Shown here: piece by piece, positions 1 to 6,150 of the stretch
Numbering within the stretch: the first letter of the stretch is position 1
How the letters are laid out: every line of letters starts with the position of its first letter
NCBI GenBank assembly: GCA_949502025.1
Contig: CATBCG010000036.1
Coordinates: 1 to 12,512, forward strand
DNA: 12,512 nt
DNA from: MGBC131033 sp910585655
GTDB taxonomy: Bacteria; Bacillota; Clostridia; Lachnospirales; Lachnospiraceae
Direction: 5' to 3'
Position numbers and translations under genes: made by a program
Notes under the pieces: generated by a model
Told to the model about the DNA's origin: nothing
What the model saw: the letters and a program-made list of their open reading frames with translations, nothing else
The model's database searches: none

Positions 1-10
1 AACCCCCCAC

Positions 11-60
11 AAGAAAAGGCGGTACGCTACCCCTCTACGGGGCGCATACCGCCTTTTCTT
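11..60. terminator. Long hairpin, probable bidirectional terminator
   Basis: Positions 11-24 and 47-60 are a perfect 14-bp inverted repeat. After one mismatch the stem continues inward with GC/GC and CCCC (30-33)/GGGG (39-42). The outer arms carry TTTTCTT on both strands, so it could stop transcription either way. It lies 3' of the truncated XRE remnant (minus) and perhaps 3' of a plus-strand gene left of the window. There is no long T-run outside the stem, so a repeat element rather than a terminator is possible. A smaller hairpin, CAGCC/GGCTG, lies at 67-80. Confidence 0.6.
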
Positions 61-122
61 GTTATCCAGCCCTCCGGCTGTATCGGTTGAGCAAAAGTCA
101 GCGTGGGAATGGTGTGGTATCT

Positions 123-260
123 TTATCTAAGTGAATCCCCTAACTCCCATTTGGAAACAGTCTGTCTGGATACCCCAACCAGCCTTCCTAATTGCTCCTG
201 TGAAAAACCACCTCGTTTCCTCAACTCTGCCAAACGTTTTCCCATTTCATGTAATCCCAT
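123..260 (-). pseudogene. Truncated XRE-family HTH regulator (45 aa, HTH only)
   Basis: The 45-residue product is almost entirely an XRE (Cro/C1-type) helix-turn-helix: residues 19-38 carry FSQEQLGRLVGV followed by SRQTVSKWE, the DNA-recognition signature common in Firmicutes regulators. ATG at 260 is chosen because AGAGGTGG (267-274) lies 6 nt upstream; the same frame is open to 416, but those residues do not resemble the family. The protein ends right after the WELGDSLR turn, whereas full members continue with two more helices and usually a C-terminal domain. Downstream reading in the other frames gives no continuation, so this looks like a 5' remnant or a deletion product, not a single frameshift. 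A functional mini-HTH cannot be excluded because the ribosome site is intact. Confidence 0.55.
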
Positions 261-451
261 TCTGTTCCACCTCTTCTTTCTCTTCTTTTTGTTTTCTGCC
301 TTCTTTAGATAGCATAGCAAACTTAAATAGAAATTTCCACCACATTTATATGGAAATCTGCCAAGTTCCGCTGGAATCGGCGCAAAGCTTACGTTACAAT
401 ACTGCCATCTGAACAAACTGCTTACAATATCTTATATTTTTCTTAAAGCTC

Positions 452-480
452 TTGCAGAATTTCTTTTTCGCGAGTAGAAT
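452..480 (+). promoter_or_regulatory. Sigma-A-like promoter of the AI-2E family permease gene
   Basis: A -35 element TTGCAG (452-457) is followed after exactly 17 bp by a -10 element TAGAAT (475-480, 5/6 to consensus). Transcription would start near 487 and leave a leader of about 60 nt before the gene at 549. Confidence 0.5.
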
Positions 481-548
481 ACAGATAAAAGAAACTACAT
501 ATAAAATAGGAAACAAGAGACATTTAAAAAGAAATGAGGAATGGTACT

Positions 549-1775
549 ATGAGCAATAAACGGACAGAAGTCACTTCTGCTCCAAAACTACAAGAACAGC
601 ACGCACAGCAGCCCCCACGGCAGTCCTTTCATGCCAATTCAAACTATTTTACGATCTGTGTTTATGCTTTGGTTTTTGTTACAATCGGAACGATCATCAT
701 CTATATGATTGTCAATTTTTCCGAAACTATGGCTGCCTTTAACCGTCTGCTTTCGGCGCTCTCCCCTTTTTTGGGCGCGCTGTTTATTGCCTTTTTATTA
801 AATCCGCTGATGGTCTTTTTGGATCAGAAAATCTTTCAGCGGCTTTTAAAAGGAAAATGTCGGCTTTTATGTAAGATTTTATCTATTACCTTTTCCTATC
901 TGTTTGCGATTGGTCTGATTACCATAGCGCTTGTTTATGTTTTACCGCAGATTGGCGAAAGTGTCAAAGAACTGACGGTTATCACCCCGGTTATGGTAGA
1001 TAGCATCACAGATTTTTTAGAAAATATTGAGGACATTTATCCGGATCTGGACGTAGCCTGGATTGAGCAAAAGATACAGGAAATCATTCCAAACCTAATC
1101 AATTACGGAACCGATTTTATCACGAATCTTGTACCGGTTCTATATTCCGTATCGGTTTCTATTGTCAGGATTGTGATAAATTTATTGCTTTCTATTGTAG
1201 TTTCCTGCTATATGCTGGCTGACAAGCACGTTCTTGCCAAAAACTGCAAGCGTATTGCGTATGCCCTGCTGCCGGAAAAACACGTTGGTACTTACATTAA
1301 AACTGCCAGAGAATGTCTGAATATTTTTACCGGCTTTATCACCGGCAAAACTCTTGACTCCTTGATTATTGGGATTCTCTGCTTTATTATCATGAGCATT
1401 TTACGGATGCCATATGCCCTTTTGATCAGCGTTATCGTCGGCGTTACCAATATGATTCCTTATTTCGGTCCTTTTATTGGCGCTGTGCCAGGCGTTTTGA
1501 TTTACCTGTTTATTTCTCCATTAGAGGCACTGGGCTTTGCCGTAATGATCCTGGCGCTCCAGCAGTTTGACGGGCTGATTTTAGGACCGAAAATCCTTGG
1601 AAGCTCGACTGGGCTAAAACCGCTGTGGGTTATTTTCGCTATTACACTTGGCGGAGCTTATGGAGGTGTACTGGGGATGTTTTTAGGCGTTCCGGTAGTG
1701 GCGGTGATTTCCCATCTGTTCAATAAATTCCTGAAAAATAAACTGGCGCATAAGCACATTCCAGACGACTTTTGA
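549..1775 (+). CDS. AI-2E family transporter (multi-pass membrane permease)
   Basis: A 408-residue integral membrane protein of the AI-2E/TqsA/YdiK permease family (PF01594). The N-terminus is hydrophilic (about 30 residues), followed by two hydrophobic helices, a long middle segment rich in acidic and amphipathic residues, then a cluster of helices. The family hallmark NMIPYFGPFIGAVPG is near residues 301-315 and the conserved Q..DG...GP...G...GL.P stretch lies near 338-355. Members export small molecules or act as ion antiporters; the substrate cannot be told here. ATG at 549 is preferred over the in-frame ATG at 534 because TGAGGAATGG (535-544) makes a good ribosome site only for the later codon; using 534 adds five residues. 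The gene stands alone, with a promoter at 452-480, and converges on trmB. Confidence 0.9.
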   Translation: MSNKRTEVTSAPKLQEQHAQQPPRQSFHANSNYFTICVYALVFVTIGTIIIYMIVNFSETMAAFNRLLSALSPFLGALFIAFLLNPLMVFLDQKIFQRLLKGKCRLLCKILSITFSYLFAIGLITIALVYVLPQIGESVKELTVITPVMVDSITDFLENIEDIYPDLDVAWIEQKIQEIIPNLINYGTDFITNLVPVLYSVSVSIVRIVINLLLSIVVSCYMLADKHVLAKNCKRIAYALLPEKHVGTYIKTARECLNIFTGFITGKTLDSLIIGILCFIIMSILRMPYALLISVIVGVTNMIPYFGPFIGAVPGVLIYLFISPLEALGFAVMILALQQFDGLILGPKILGSSTGLKPLWVIFAITLGGAYGGVLGMFLGVPVVAVISHLFNKFLKNKLAHKHIPDDF

Positions 1776-1805
1776 AAAAGAATTCCACTTTGCAGGATTC
1801 TCCGC

Positions 1806-1896
1806 CTGCGGCGGGTCGCTTTAGTGACATGTCGCTTTAGTGACATGTCGCTTTAGTGACATATTACTTTAGTAATATATTACCGCTCCGCCGCAG
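1806..1896. repeat. Composite structured repeat: hairpin units inside a GC-rich stem
   Basis: Three exact tandem copies of GTCGCTTTAGTGACAT occupy 1815-1830, 1831-1846 and 1847-1862. A diverged fourth copy ATTACTTTAGTAATAT is at 1863-1878. Each unit folds as a small hairpin around a TTTA loop (GTCGC/GTGAC, or ATTAC/GTAAT in the fourth). The changes in the fourth copy hit both arms together, so pairing is kept. The block is enclosed by a perfect 9-bp inverted repeat, CTGCGGCGG (1806-1814) and CCGCCGCAG (1888-1896). It lies between convergent transcription units, so it may act as a terminator or belong to a dispersed repeat family; no transposase is present. Confidence 0.8.
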
Positions 1897-1919
1897 TGCG
1901 CTCCTCCCCGAAGGGCTTT

Positions 1920-2072
1920 TTACCTCCCCTTTTTCAAGCCATTCTTCGTAAGCTTTTTTGCAATTCCGTTCATCAACGGCTGCATTTCCTGATAGGATTT
2001 ATTCATCGTTTTTACTACTTCTTTGACATTGCTCTTTCCTTTTCCTTTTGTCCCTGCCGCACCTGCTGCCAT
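1920..2072 (-). CDS. Small basic ORF (50 aa) directly behind trmB
   Basis: An ATG three bases after the trmB stop opens a 50-codon frame ending in TAA at 1920. The product starts MAAGAAGTKGKGKSNVKEVV and ends in KKLTKNGLKKGR. It is lysine-rich, has no cysteine and no membrane segment, and its middle (about 15-45) could form an amphipathic helix. A purine-rich GGAAGGGAAG (2081-2090) inside the 3' end of trmB lies 8 nt before the start, so translation could be coupled to trmB. I do not recognise a family. The frame is short enough to arise by chance, but its position, start, ribosome site and uniform composition favour a real gene or a remnant of one. Confidence 0.5.
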   Translation of the reverse strand: MAAGAAGTKGKGKSNVKEVVKTMNKSYQEMQPLMNGIAKKLTKNGLKKGR

Positions 2073-2075
2073 AAC

Positions 2076-2765
2076 CTATTCTTCCCTTCCGTCTTTGCCT
2101 CTGTTGTTATCGTATGCTGCTTTGGCAAAATGGTTCACCAGCACCATCCGGCAAATCGGATTCCCCTGTGCGCTAAACCGTTCCTCATACTCTGTCATAA
2201 CATTTCCTTCCAGATAGGCGCTATGGTGCAGATCATAGGTCACTTCCCTTGTTTCCCATCCTGCTTCTGCTGCCTGCTCCAAGGAAAATTCAAACAGTTC
2301 TTTATTGTCCGTCTTAAACTGGATATCGCCGTCTCTTTTCAGGCATTTTTCATATCGCGCCAAAAATTCCTTTGACGTCAGCCTCCGTTTGGCATGACGA
2401 TCCTTCGGCCATGGATCGGAAAAATTCAGATAAATCCGTTCCACTTCCTCTTCGCCAAATACTTCATGAATATGCTCCGCATCCATCCGTACGAACAGCA
2501 AGTTCGGCAAGTCCTCCTGGCTTCGCTTTTCGATTGCCCGGATTAGAACACTGGAATATTTCTCGATTCCTACATAGTTAATCTCTGGATTCTGCCTGGC
2601 TAACTCGGTCAGAAACTGCCCCTTTCCCATACCAATTTCTATTTGAATCGGGTTCCCGTTCCCAAACACACTGTTCCATTGCCCACGCTTTGTCTCTGCC
2701 TCGTGTACCACATATTCATTGGCGGCAATCACTTCCCTAGAGCCTCTAATGTTTCTTAATCTCAT
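2076..2765 (-). CDS. trmB: tRNA (guanine-N7-)-methyltransferase TrmB
   Basis: A 229-residue cytoplasmic SAM-dependent enzyme that forms m7G46 in the variable loop of tRNA. The Rossmann SAM-binding loop is IEIGMGKGQF (42-51), followed by GIEKY (66-70) that holds the acidic residue contacting the cofactor. The TrmB signature FSDPWPKDRHAKRRL (115-129) contains the catalytic Asp117. The substrate-binding TDN (152-154) and TEYE (191-194) motifs are intact, and the length is typical. ATG at 2765 is chosen: GAGGAG (2771-2776) lies 5 nt away and the protein then starts MRLRNIRGSRE as in relatives. An in-frame TTG at 2789 would add eight residues and lacks a ribosome site. A promoter lies at 2820-2848; a small ORF follows at once. 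Confidence 0.96.
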   Translation of the reverse strand: MRLRNIRGSREVIAANEYVVHEAETKRGQWNSVFGNGNPIQIEIGMGKGQFLTELARQNPEINYVGIEKYSSVLIRAIEKRSQEDLPNLLFVRMDAEHIHEVFGEEEVERIYLNFSDPWPKDRHAKRRLTSKEFLARYEKCLKRDGDIQFKTDNKELFEFSLEQAAEAGWETREVTYDLHHSAYLEGNVMTEYEERFSAQGNPICRMVLVNHFAKAAYDNNRGKDGREE

Positions 2766-2819
2766 ACCGTCTCCTCTTTCTATATTCAAATATTGTCTTC
2801 CTGAATCGAAATCGTACCT

Positions 2820-2848
2820 ATTATGTCATATCCCCTGTCAAATTGCAA
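2820..2848 (-). promoter_or_regulatory. Sigma-A-like promoter of trmB
   Basis: Read on the minus strand, a -35 element TTGCAA (2848-2843) and a -10 element CATAAT (2825-2820, 5/6) are spaced by 17 bp. Transcription would start near 2813, leaving a leader of about 50 nt. An overlapping TTGACA (2840-2835) has no -10 at a usual distance. Confidence 0.5.
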
Positions 2849-2887
2849 TCTGTTCCAGAAAATTTTTCTCATTCTGCCAATTCCCCC

Positions 2888-2916
2888 TTGAACCTGTTCG
2901 CAAAATCTACTATACT
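2888..2916 (+). promoter_or_regulatory. Sigma-A-like promoter of the D,D-carboxypeptidase gene
   Basis: TTGAAC (2888-2893) and TATACT (2911-2916, 5/6) are separated by exactly 17 bp. The predicted leader, from about 2923 to 3006, contains a hairpin CTGCCC/GGGCAG (2938-2955) ahead of the ribosome site AGAGG (2992-2996). Confidence 0.6.
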
Positions 2917-3006
2917 AAGAAGGAAGGCTCCAAATACCTGCCCTGCGTGGGGCAGTATGTTATGTCTTGGCAAACGATGTCCTGACAGAAAAGAGGTTAT
3001 CCAATT

Positions 3007-4554
3007 ATGATTCAAAAAATATATATGCAGTCCCGTTGTTTTGTTTTTTCTCTGGCGCTGGTACTGGCTCTTTGCCTGTCCCTGCTGCCGTTATCTCCTG
3101 TGCAGGTTTCTGCTTCCTCTGACACAGAGTCCGGCACAGACGTCTCCTGGCCGTCCGGACCGTCTGTAAACGCAGAATCCGCTGTTGTGTTAGAGCTATC
3201 CACCGGAACCATCCTCTATGAAAAAAATGCCGATACAGCAAAATATCCTGCCAGCATTACCAAGGTCATGACTGCGCTGCTTGCCGTAGAAAACTGCTCA
3301 ATGGATGAAATCGTAACATTTTCCGAAGAAGCCGTATACGGCAACGGTCCGAAAGGCAGCAGTATCGGTATGAATGTCGGGGAAACTCTCAGCATGGAAA
3401 ATTGTATGTACGGAATGATGCTGGCTTCTGCCAATGAAGTAGCCAATGCGATTGGCGAACACATCAGCGGATCTTCCAAAGCCTTTGTAAATAAGATGAA
3501 CCAGAGAGCTGCAGAACTTGGCTGTGTCAACACCCACTTTGCCAACCCCTGTGGGCTGCATGACGAAAATCACTATACCTGCGCCTATGATATGGCGTTA
3601 ATCGCCCAGGCTGCTATCCGCAGTTCCACTTTTAAAAAGATTGCTGGTACAAGGGTTTATGAAATCCCTCCTACAGAAAAAATGGAAGAAACCCGCTGGG
3701 TAGCAAATACGCATCAAATGGTCAATCCTGCCAAGCTCCCTCAGTTTGCCTATGAGGATTGCTATGCCGGAAAAACCGGATTTACCAATGAAGCGCGTTA
3801 TACCCTTGTCACCTATGCCAAACGAGAAAATTTAGACGTCGTATGCGTGACTATGCACTCTCAGATGCAGATAAATCAATATGAAGACACCACGACCCTG
3901 TTAGATTATGTATTTGATAACTTTTCTGTACAGCCTATCAACAAGCTGGATCAGGCGCCTTCCTTTGATAATTTTTCTCTGTTTACCCGTTTCAGCCCAT
4001 TGTTTGATATGAAAAACGCCCCGCTTTCGATTGATACGGATTCCTATGTCATTTTGCCAAAAGGCGCCTCTTATACCGATGTCAAGCAGACGATTACCTA
4101 TCACTCTGTCGAATCATTGCAAAAAGGAGCCAATGCGATCGGGCAGGTCACGTACCAATACGGCGATAAAACAGTCGGTTATACCGATATTTTATATGAA
4201 AGTACGGAAGATCTTTCCCTGTCCGATGTGGAGCATACTGCTCCCACAGACGATGCTTCTCACACCGATGCCGCGGATACTGACGCAAATCCCACAGCTA
4301 CAAGCCGGGACACAGACTCGGATTTGGCAGTGACAAATCCAAATACCCCTGCTCCCGATCAGTCCGACAGTTCGGAAAAGGAAGCAAAGGGCATCGATCT
4401 AAAGCCTTTTATTATTGCTGGAATTATCTTGTTCCTCGTGGCATTAGGCGTTCTCTATTATGTCCTGGTGGAACTTCCGCACCGCAGACGAAGAAGCGCT
4501 TATTTTGCCAGAAGGAAAAAAAGACGGGAAGAAGATTCTTATTTTAATCTGTAA
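3007..4554 (+). CDS. D-alanyl-D-alanine carboxypeptidase (DacF/PBP5-type, S11 family)
   Basis: A 515-residue penicillin-binding protein that trims the terminal D-Ala from peptidoglycan stem peptides outside the membrane. A signal peptide occupies residues 1-36 (charged start, hydrophobic core 13-30, VSAS). The serine peptidase S11 domain follows with all three active-site motifs: S83-I-T-K86 (nucleophile and base), S141-A-N143 and K256-T-G258. The flanking sequence is typical (MLASANEVA; CYAGKTGFT). A second beta-rich domain (about 300-400) leads to a linker rich in Asp, Thr and Ala (about 405-460). Then come a membrane helix (468-490) and a very basic tail with RRRR and RRKKRR. This C-terminal helix replaces the short amphipathic anchor of PBP5. 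The promoter is at 2888-2916. The stop lies 8 bp from the convergent exonuclease gene and no terminator is visible between them. Confidence 0.93.
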   Translation: MIQKIYMQSRCFVFSLALVLALCLSLLPLSPVQVSASSDTESGTDVSWPSGPSVNAESAVVLELSTGTILYEKNADTAKYPASITKVMTALLAVENCSMDEIVTFSEEAVYGNGPKGSSIGMNVGETLSMENCMYGMMLASANEVANAIGEHISGSSKAFVNKMNQRAAELGCVNTHFANPCGLHDENHYTCAYDMALIAQAAIRSSTFKKIAGTRVYEIPPTEKMEETRWVANTHQMVNPAKLPQFAYEDCYAGKTGFTNEARYTLVTYAKRENLDVVCVTMHSQMQINQYEDTTTLLDYVFDNFSVQPINKLDQAPSFDNFSLFTRFSPLFDMKNAPLSIDTDSYVILPKGASYTDVKQTITYHSVESLQKGANAIGQVTYQYGDKTVGYTDILYESTEDLSLSDVEHTAPTDDASHTDAADTDANPTATSRDTDSDLAVTNPNTPAPDQSDSSEKEAKGIDLKPFIIAGIILFLVALGVLYYVLVELPHRRRRSAYFARRKKRREEDSYFNL

Positions 4555-4562
4555 TACTGTTA

Positions 4563-5504
4563 CTATCGATCCTGTCTCTTTTTCTCCTGATAGCGTGCTT
4601 CTAACCGGCTTTCTTCTTCTTCTGACGCCAGACGTACCGTCTGTATGCCGAAGAACTCCTGGGAAGCCGGATTTTTTATTACCAAACGCCCCTTTAAATA
4701 ACCATGCTCCCGACAAATCCCTAAGCTGTCATAATTGCGGTTGCTGTTGCTGTTGCAAAACCACGGAATCAGCCGTTTTCCCTTTTTGCCGCAGATACAG
4801 CAACAAAGCTGCGCCATCCTCCGATCCATCCGTACCTCCTCCCTTGTCTCATAGGAACGGGATACGGTCTGCCGGTAATCCGGACATTGTACAAAAATAG
4901 CATCCTCTTCCGGTCCCGGATGGTGGTATAAATCCAATGCCGGATAGCTGCTGACCAGCTCCGGGCTGATACGTTCAAACACTTCCGCAGCATATTCGGC
5001 GTCTGCCAGGGCTCCATGAAACGGTCTCTCAATCGGAAGATTTAACTCCCGTACCGCATATTCCAGGTTCCTGGCGTTCTGCCCTTCTTCAAAAACCACG
5101 CTATACAACTGCTGCACATCATAATAATACAGCGGATACTCCATTTCAAAAGAAACTTCAAAAAAAGCCAGGTTCTGCTGCAGCACGGTCAAATCCGAAG
5201 GTCCCCAGGTACAAAAGCGGTAAGGGTTACTGCCACACCAGTCTAAAAACTCCCTTCCTGCCTCTTGAAAAGTCCCTCCCTGCTGCAAATCCTGATCCGT
5301 CAGTTCAATCAACTGCTTTGTAATTTCAAATAACTGCGGATATACTACTGGACGGATAACCCGGTGAAAGGTATCCGACACCTCCCGCTTCTCGTTTAAC
5401 TTAACTGCTCCAATCTCAATAATTTCAAAAGGAAGAGACTTTCCCCGCTCTTCCCTTTTTCCCTCTCCTTGATTCCATTCCAAATCTAACACAATATATT
5501 CCAT
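4563..5504 (-). CDS. DnaQ-like (DEDDh) 3'-5' exonuclease with C-terminal cysteine cluster
   Basis: A 313-residue protein. The N-terminal two thirds is an RNase T/DnaQ exonuclease fold: motif I is D7-L-E9 in YIVLDLEWN, motif II is D104 in WGPSD, and motif III is H163-x4-D168 in FHGALADAEYAA. These are the four metal-binding acidic residues plus the general-base histidine of the DEDDh class. FEIIEIGAVK (26-35) is also typical. Residues 234-264 hold a cysteine group (CCCICGKKG then FC and IC...H), which looks like a small zinc-binding module and may hold nucleic acid. ATG at 5504 has GAGG (5511-5514) 6 nt upstream. Substrate (DNA or RNA) cannot be told; the free-standing form argues against a polymerase proofreading subunit. 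Not linked to a partner gene. Confidence 0.88.
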   Translation of the reverse strand: MEYIVLDLEWNQGEGKREERGKSLPFEIIEIGAVKLNEKREVSDTFHRVIRPVVYPQLFEITKQLIELTDQDLQQGGTFQEAGREFLDWCGSNPYRFCTWGPSDLTVLQQNLAFFEVSFEMEYPLYYYDVQQLYSVVFEEGQNARNLEYAVRELNLPIERPFHGALADAEYAAEVFERISPELVSSYPALDLYHHPGPEEDAIFVQCPDYRQTVSRSYETREEVRMDRRMAQLCCCICGKKGKRLIPWFCNSNSNRNYDSLGICREHGYLKGRLVIKNPASQEFFGIQTVRLASEEEESRLEARYQEKKRQDR

Positions 5505-5550
5505 AGATTACCTCGACACTTCTCCCACACAATTCCACTACAGTTCTCCT

Positions 5551-5556
5551 ATTATA
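5551..5556 (-). promoter_or_regulatory. Possible -10 element before the exonuclease gene
   Basis: The minus strand reads a perfect TATAAT here, 47 nt before the exonuclease start. No convincing -35 is seen 16-18 bp upstream, and that region lies at the 3' end of the preceding gene, so the exonuclease may instead be read from further upstream. Confidence 0.3.
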
Positions 5557-5579
5557 CGAGTTTCCCCCTTATCTCTGGC

Positions 5580-6014
5580 TTACTTCCTCTCTATCTGCTT
5601 CAACGACTCTTCTATCGTCTTCCGAAACTTTTGTAGCTCCCCCGAAAGTTGTTCCATCTCTTTTTTATTATGGCTGATCAAGGCTCTGGTATTCTCCCGT
5701 TCGTACTGAATTTCCGCCTTTAACAAATCGGACAGATCTTTGCGCAACAGCTTTAGCTCTGCCTCTACCCGATTCAGACCTTCCTGCCCTGCTTGTCCCT
5801 CCTCAAAAAAAGCCTGCTCCTCGGTTTCCTGCAAGCTTTCCCAATAGTCAAAGCCAGCGTCTAGCATCAGATACGCCATAATCAAAAGTACCAGCCCTAT
5901 TCCTGCTGCCATCACCACATCCCCCCGGAAATTCAGCAGGCAATAAACTTCCCCCAAAAGCACCGCTAAAAATCCCAAAGCAGATCCAATCAAAATACCT
6001 CTTTTCTTTTTCAC
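5580..6014 (-). CDS. Small membrane protein with coiled coil, function unknown
   Basis: A 144-residue protein that I do not recognise. Two hydrophobic helices (about 8-28 and 33-52) form a short hairpin, preceded by MKKKRG, which suggests the N-terminus is cytoplasmic. The rest (about 58-144) is charged and rich in Glu, Lys, Leu and Gln with heptad-like spacing, so a cytoplasmic coiled coil is likely. The start is GTG at 6014, fixed by the excellent ribosome site AGAAGGAGG (6021-6029) 6 nt upstream; the strong site speaks for a real gene. It lies between the MATE pump gene (136 bp upstream) and the exonuclease gene (75 bp downstream) on the same strand. A scaffold or membrane-tethering role would fit the layout but is only a guess. 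Confidence 0.75.
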   Translation of the reverse strand: MKKKRGILIGSALGFLAVLLGEVYCLLNFRGDVVMAAGIGLVLLIMAYLMLDAGFDYWESLQETEEQAFFEEGQAGQEGLNRVEAELKLLRKDLSDLLKAEIQYERENTRALISHNKKEMEQLSGELQKFRKTIEESLKQIERK

Positions 6015-6058
6015 AGCAAGCCTCCTTCTAATAAACCGGAAGAGAGCAGGGACTACAA

Positions 6059-6086
6059 ACTTTACAGGTTATATCGGCAAAAACAA
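6059..6086 (-). promoter_or_regulatory. Weak promoter candidate for the small membrane protein gene
   Basis: On the minus strand TTGTTT (6086-6081), a 16-bp spacer and TAAAGT (6064-6059) fit loosely. An overlapping alternative is TTGCCG with TGTAGT at 17 bp. Neither is strong; read-through from the MATE pump gene is equally possible because no terminator is visible at 6087-6150. Confidence 0.3.
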
Positions 6087-6150
6087 CGTTCTCCTGAACC
6101 TTTCGTTCTTTTCTATTTACCACTTTTTTACTGCTCTTTTACAAATTCCC

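Noticed and set aside
1815..1878. CRISPR array
   Set aside because: The 16-bp units are directly adjacent with no spacers, and no cas gene is nearby.
1896..2375. Plus-strand open frame of 159 codons
   Set aside because: It is antisense to trmB and the small ORF, is rich in Phe/Cys runs typical of shadow frames, and has no ribosome site.
4031..4333. Plus-strand 100-codon frame inside the carboxypeptidase gene
   Set aside because: Out-of-frame shadow of the Asp/Thr-rich linker region.
4460..4900. Plus-strand open frame of 146 codons overlapping the carboxypeptidase end and the exonuclease gene
   Set aside because: Shadow of two well-supported genes; Pro/Ser/Cys-rich composition with no domain.
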